13,699 nucleotides of DNA from assembly GCA_025453475.1 (NCBI GenBank), contig JALOQH010000006.1, positions 1-13,699 of the forward strand, written 5' to 3'. This document shows positions 10,508 to 13,699 of this stretch, piece after piece. The stretch's first letter is position 1. The number at the start of each line of letters is the position of its first letter. A model generated the notes under the pieces. That model made no database searches. It worked only from the letters and a program-made list of their open reading frames with translations, and was not told the DNA's origin. The translations under genes and the position numbers were made by a program. The DNA is from an archaeon. GTDB taxonomy: Archaea > Nanobdellota > Nanobdellia > Pacearchaeales > GW2011-AR1.

Positions 10508-12361
10508 TTACTGAACCTTTGAGCCTGATTCAATTGTCTTTTCAGGATTAAGAAGAATGACTTTTTTCCCGTCACTTGAAACTGCTGCCAAAAGCATGCC
10601 CTCTGACACAAATCCGCGCATTTTTCTAGGCTCGAGATTGCAGATAACTACGATTTGCTTGCCTTTCAATTCCTCTTTTTCGTAATGCTCCTTTATTCCT
10701 GCGAGAATTGTCCTGTTTTCCTTCCCTATCTGGACTTCAAGCTTGTATAATTTATCAGCACCTTCTATGTCCTCGACTTTTTTGATGGTTCCGATTCGCA
10801 AATCGAGCTTTGCGAAATCGTCGTATTTTATCATGTCTGACATGCTCATTACTCCCTCTACTTTATGTGCTTTTTGAGGTTTAATAGGTTTACTCTCTGG
10901 CTTTTTCTCTTCAATTACAATCTTCCTGAATAAAATATCTGACTTCTTTATTTTTTCTATTTTAAGAGGTTTGCTGACATCCTTTATGTCTATATCAAAC
11001 GAGAAGGTTTTTGCTATTTTTGAACATGTAGAAGGCATAAATGGCGAGAGCAAAATTGCAGCGTCCTTTATTGCCCAGGATGCCTGATAGAGCGCTTTTT
11101 TATCCTTTGTTTCCCAAGGTTTTGTCTTCTGAACATGCTCGTTGCATCTGTCTATGAACGCAAATATCTCATTTAATGCGCGGTCGAACTGGAAATTATC
11201 AAGATATTCTGATACTGCTTTTAAGAGCTTCTCTGATTCAAGAGGACCTGCCTGCTTTGCCTTTTCCAGACCGTATTTTTCTGCGAGCGTTGAAACTCTT
11301 GAGACAAGGTTGCCCAACTTGTCAGCCAGTTCGTTGTTATGCCTTGCAATTAATGCAGATTCGCTGAAATCGCCATCTTCGCCGAAAGGAACCTGCCTCA
11401 GAGCGAAATATCTTACTGTGTCTGCGCCATATCTGTCTGCGAGAATAATGGGGGAGATTACATTTCCAAGAGATTTGGAGATTTTTTCTCCGTTGAATGT
11501 AAGGAATCCGTGAATGAAAACTGTTTTTGGGATCTCGATGCCTGCAGATTTGAGCATTGCGGGCCAGATGACTGCATGGAACCATCCATTGTCTTTTCCA
11601 AGAAGGTGCGCATCAGCTGGCCAGAACTTCTTCTGCTTTGGATTATTTATGGCAGTGTAATAGTTGATTAGAGCATCAAACCAGACGTAGATTACATGCT
11701 TTTTATCAAGCGGGAAAGGTATTCCCCAGGAGAATGACGTCCTAGTAATCGATAAATCGTCCAATCCTTCCTTCACGCGATTTATAATCTCATTTCTTCT
11801 CTCGTTTGGAAGAACAAATTTGGGATTCTTTTTGTACAACTCCAAAAGGAACTTCTGGTATTTTGAGAGCCTGAAGAAGTAAGTCTCTTCCTTCAGCTTT
11901 TCTATCTTTGTTTTATGGACAGGGCAGCATCCTTCGACTAAATCCTTTTCTGTGTAATATGCCTCGCAGGAGGTGCAGTAAAAACCCGCATAGTGCCCCT
12001 TGTAGATATCCTTTGATTTGCTGAGTTTTTCGACAAATTCTTTTACTGTTTCTTCATGGTCTTTGTCTGTTGTTCTTATGAATCTGTCTGGCTGGATATT
12101 AAGCTTCTTCCAGGCTGATTCAAATTTCTTTGCCATTTCAGAAACAAACTCTTCCACAGGAACATGCGCTTTTTCCGCAGACTGCGCAATCTTCTTGCCG
12201 TGCTCGTCAGTTCCTGTCAGGAAGAAGACATCTTTTCCGAGAAGCTTGTTCCATCTGGCAAGGACATCCGCGACTACCTTTTGATAAGCATGCCCTATGT
12301 GCGGTTCTGCATTGACATAGTCAATTGCTGTTGTTACATAATATGTTTTTTTGACTGCCAT
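10508..12361 (-). CDS. metG: Methionyl-tRNA synthetase, bacterial type, with C-terminal tRNA-binding domain
   Basis: Class I synthetase that charges initiator and elongator tRNA-Met. 617 residues. YYVTTAIDYVNAEPHIGHAY at 7-26 carries the HIGH motif (21-24) in the bacterial MetG context. GTDEHGKKI is at 50-58. The zinc knuckle is C129-x2-C132 and C146-P-V-H149, the CPxH form seen in Thermus-like enzymes. KISKS (293-297) replaces KMSKS. The anticodon-binding helical domain spans about 340-480, including NLVSR at 351-355. A Lys/Pro linker (485-500) leads to an EMAP/Trbp111 OB-fold at 512-617 (DFAKLDLRIGTIKKVE). The start at 12361 fits a TATA box centred 25.5 nt upstream; a start at 12376 would add only MFILN. 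Archaeal MetRS normally lacks this N-terminal form, so bacterial ancestry is likely. Confidence 0.93.
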   Translation of the reverse strand: MAVKKTYYVTTAIDYVNAEPHIGHAYQKVVADVLARWNKLLGKDVFFLTGTDEHGKKIAQSAEKAHVPVEEFVSEMAKKFESAWKKLNIQPDRFIRTTDKDHEETVKEFVEKLSKSKDIYKGHYAGFYCTSCEAYYTEKDLVEGCCPVHKTKIEKLKEETYFFRLSKYQKFLLELYKKNPKFVLPNERRNEIINRVKEGLDDLSITRTSFSWGIPFPLDKKHVIYVWFDALINYYTAINNPKQKKFWPADAHLLGKDNGWFHAVIWPAMLKSAGIEIPKTVFIHGFLTFNGEKISKSLGNVISPIILADRYGADTVRYFALRQVPFGEDGDFSESALIARHNNELADKLGNLVSRVSTLAEKYGLEKAKQAGPLESEKLLKAVSEYLDNFQFDRALNEIFAFIDRCNEHVQKTKPWETKDKKALYQASWAIKDAAILLSPFMPSTCSKIAKTFSFDIDIKDVSKPLKIEKIKKSDILFRKIVIEEKKPESKPIKPQKAHKVEGVMSMSDMIKYDDFAKLDLRIGTIKKVEDIEGADKLYKLEVQIGKENRTILAGIKEHYEKEELKGKQIVVICNLEPRKMRGFVSEGMLLAAVSSDGKKVILLNPEKTIESGSKVQ

Positions 12362-12382
12362 ATTTAGAATAAACAAGGACTC

Positions 12383-12390
12383 TATAAAAA
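12383..12390 (-). promoter_or_regulatory. TATA box of metG
   Basis: TATAAAAA on the plus strand (TTTTTATA on the minus) is centred 25.5 nt upstream of the metG ATG, predicting a leaderless mRNA separate from the upstream 62-aa gene. Confidence 0.6.
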
Positions 12391-12406
12391 GATTGCCTAT
12401 TGCAGA

Positions 12407-12595
12407 TTATTCTTTGTCCTGCTTATTTGAATAAACTACGAGCAGGGTGCCTGCAATGAGGGCAAGTGCTGCAAGAAGGCTGAAAGTATTTGATACAGAA
12501 TTGCCTATAACTGCTCCGGTTAATGCCGGTGTTGAAGCTGCGACGCCAACTCCGAATCCAAGCAGGATATAACCTGCCATTGTCTTGAAATCCAT
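12407..12595 (-). CDS. Small two-helix membrane protein, 62 aa
   Basis: Not recognised by family. Two hydrophobic helices, GYILLGFGVGVAASTPALTG (about 8-27) and FSLLAALALIAGTLLVVYS (38-56), are joined by a short polar turn. A charged C-terminus NKQDKE follows. The start is well supported by a TATA box centred 25.5 nt upstream. It is divergent from eL15 and upstream of metG on the same strand. Probably sits in the cytoplasmic membrane with both ends on one side; role unknown. Confidence 0.72.
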   Translation of the reverse strand: MDFKTMAGYILLGFGVGVAASTPALTGAVIGNSVSNTFSLLAALALIAGTLLVVYSNKQDKE

Positions 12596-12616
12596 GGTAT
12601 TAATTGCATGAGGTTG

Positions 12617-12624
12617 TATAAAAA
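12617..12624 (-). promoter_or_regulatory. TATA box of the 62-aa membrane protein gene
   Basis: TATAAAAA (plus strand) is centred 25.5 nt upstream of the minus-strand ATG at 12595. Confidence 0.55.
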
Positions 12625-12651
12625 GGTTCCTAAAGAATTAAGGACTAAAGG

Positions 12652-12659
12652 TTTAAAAA
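12652..12659 (+). promoter_or_regulatory. TATA box of the eL15 gene
   Basis: TTTAAAAA is centred 25.5 nt upstream of ATG 12681. It supports that start over the upstream in-frame codon at 12666 and predicts a leaderless mRNA. Confidence 0.62.
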
Positions 12660-12680
12660 GCATTTTTGTCAAGATTATTT

Positions 12681-13253
12681 ATGGCTAAAGGAATGTATCA
12701 TTATATTGCAGAAGCTTGGAGAGGCAATTTCAAGGAGCTTGGAAAGGAGAGAATGATTAAGTGGAGAGCTTCAGATGCTATCTCTGAAGTTGAAAAGCCG
12801 CTCAGGCTGGACAAAGCAAGAGCACTCGGATACAAGGCTAAAAAAGGATTTTTTGTAGTTCGCGCCAGAATAATAAGGGGCGGCAGGAAGAGACCAAGAC
12901 ACATGCATGGCAGAAAATCAAGAAAACAGCATGAGAGAAAGATTCTGAAAATGAGCTATCAGTGGGTTGTTGAGCAGAGAGCTGAAAAGAAATATCCCAA
13001 TCTGGAAGTTCTTAATTCCTATTACCTTGGAAAAGACGGCAAGCATTATTTCTTTGAGATAATCCTTGTTGATCCTTCAAAGCCAGAGATAAAGAATGAC
13101 AAGACAATAAACTGGATATGCCGGGATGAGAACAAGAACAGGGCTGCCCGAGGTTTAACATCTGCAGGAAAGAAATCAAGAGGGTTATCAACAAAATCGC
13201 ATTCTTTGAAAGTCAGACCAAGCGGACGCGCGTGGCTCAGAAGCGGAAAGTAA
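12681..13253 (+). CDS. rpl15e: Ribosomal protein eL15 (L15e)
   Basis: 190-residue large-subunit ribosomal protein found only in archaea and eukaryotes, close to the usual 190-205. It opens with MAKGMYHYIAEAW, followed by a very basic rRNA-binding body: RLDKARALGYKAKKGFFVVRARIIRGGRKR (about 42-71), HMHGRKSR near 74-81, then LEVLNSYYLGKDGKHYFFEIILVDP (113-137). The C-terminal stretch RAARGLTSAGKKSRGLSTK and basic tail are also typical. The upstream ATG-free extension from 12666 is rejected because the TATA box fits ATG 12681 and family members begin with MxxxMYxYI. It stands alone between a divergent membrane gene and a convergent pilin-like gene. Among the firmest archaeal markers in the window. 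Confidence 0.95.
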   Translation: MAKGMYHYIAEAWRGNFKELGKERMIKWRASDAISEVEKPLRLDKARALGYKAKKGFFVVRARIIRGGRKRPRHMHGRKSRKQHERKILKMSYQWVVEQRAEKKYPNLEVLNSYYLGKDGKHYFFEIILVDPSKPEIKNDKTINWICRDENKNRAARGLTSAGKKSRGLSTKSHSLKVRPSGRAWLRSGK

Positions 13254-13316
13254 TTATTCTCTGATTTAATATAAAGTTATCTGGCAATTCTTGATTCAAA
13301 AAGTAAAATTGCGCGA
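13254..13316. other. AT-rich gap between convergent genes
   Basis: Sixty-three AT-rich bases between eL15 and the convergent pilin-like gene, including TAATATAAAG and short T/A runs. It probably holds termination signals for both, but I see no clear stem-loop or long T-tract. Confidence 0.3.
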
Positions 13317-13699
13317 TTAAATTACCTTGCCTGCAACTGTTCCTGTTGCCTGCAGCGCCAGCATGCTGCCGGACTTTTTGTAGCTTAATGCCACATCTCC
13401 CTTGAATGAGTCTCCTGCATTAAGAACGCAGGGCACAATTACAACTATCTGAGAATCTGCAAGAGAAGGAATTTCTGTGCTGTTTGTTCCGCAGCCAGAT
13501 ATTGAAAGCGAGCTTATTGTCAGGTCCTGCCCGCCGTTGTTCTTAAATTCGAGCGAGACCCCTGTTGTCTGGATAGAATATGAGTTAACATAAAACGGTC
13601 CTGTTACTGATGCTTGTCCGACAACGTACTTCCCAGGGCTGAATACCCCGAAGTAAGCTAAAACGCCTATGGCAATGATTGCTGCAAGAATTGCCCAAC
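13317..13699 (-). CDS. Type IV pilin-like secreted protein (C-terminal part; N-terminus outside window)
   Basis: The minus strand is open from the window edge to TAA at 13317-13319, giving 127 residues. It begins WAILAAIIAIGVLAYFGVF, the hydrophobic helix of a pilin-like N-terminus. The truncated codon before W ends in GT and would fit Gly, as in the YGWAIL stretch of archaeal class III signal-peptide proteins. The rest is a beta-rich, Ser/Thr/Gly-rich globular domain (SPGKYVVGQASVTGPFYVNS, then VSLEFKNNGGQDLTISSLSI, then SFKGDVALSYKKSGSMLALQ). It has two cysteines (GCGTN and VPCVL) that may form a disulfide, which would tie in with the thiol-redox genes in the window. Surface pilus or adhesin role is inferred; the processing site is not visible. 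Confidence 0.7.
   Translation of the reverse strand, partial: WAILAAIIAIGVLAYFGVFSPGKYVVGQASVTGPFYVNSYSIQTTGVSLEFKNNGGQDLTISSLSISGCGTNSTEIPSLADSQIVVIVPCVLNAGDSFKGDVALSYKKSGSMLALQATGTVAGKVI

Noticed and set aside
11142..11513. 123-codon open frame on the plus strand
   Set aside because: Antisense shadow of metG, which is certain in this region.
1..13699. CRISPR array, insertion sequences or prophage
   Set aside because: No regularly spaced direct repeats, transposase, integrase or terminal inverted repeats were found; the window is housekeeping plus small unknown genes.

Overview
The window is archaeal chromosome. It carries Sec61-beta, an archaeal nascent polypeptide-associated complex protein and ribosomal protein eL15, all families absent from bacteria. 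It also has TATA-type promoters whose boxes sit almost exactly 25-26 nt upstream of many start codons, the signature of leaderless archaeal transcripts. Genes are short and tightly packed, with no IS elements, tRNAs or CRISPR. A bacterial-type MetRS, a DsbA-like protein with a membrane N-terminus, a WAIL-type pilin-like protein and an endonuclease III without an iron-sulfur cluster suggest a DPANN-type lineage (Woesearchaeota/Pacearchaeota-like); that placement is inference.

Layout. 1-1797 (minus): 5' three quarters of valyl-tRNA synthetase, divergent from an endonuclease III gene (1848-2453), the two apparently sharing one TATA box. 2461-6478 (plus): a probable redox/sulfur block: a Gly/Arg-rich DUF5320-like protein, a DUF134 helix-turn-helix protein, a secreted thioredoxin fold fused to a CcdA-like membrane domain, a membrane-anchored DsbA-like thioredoxin, and a SufS-type cysteine desulfurase. 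The first two genes carry nearly identical palindromes (ATGAATA-N2-TATTCAT type) at the same position between TATA box and predicted transcription start, pointing to joint control, perhaps by DUF134 itself. 6467-7153: two divergent unknown genes. 7195-8466 (plus): Sec61-beta (56 aa), NAC, a Trp-rich mini membrane protein (52 aa) and a SpoU/TrmH methyltransferase. 8510-10283 (plus): two tandem paralogous helical proteins of unknown function followed by a MinD/ParA-like ATPase. 10284-12595 (minus): a small charged protein, MetRS with a C-terminal tRNA-binding domain, and a two-helix membrane protein. 12681-13253 (plus): eL15. 13317-13699 (minus): 3' part of a type IV pilin-like secreted protein.

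Together the genes cover translation (ValRS, MetRS, eL15, TrmH-like), protein export and thiol chemistry outside the membrane (Sec61-beta, NAC, CcdA/Trx, DsbA), and sulfur mobilisation (SufS). The most interesting parts are the shared operator in front of the DUF5320 and DUF134 genes, and the tandem paralogue pair beside the MinD-like ATPase. No gene-free stretch over 300 nt remains once the small genes are called.
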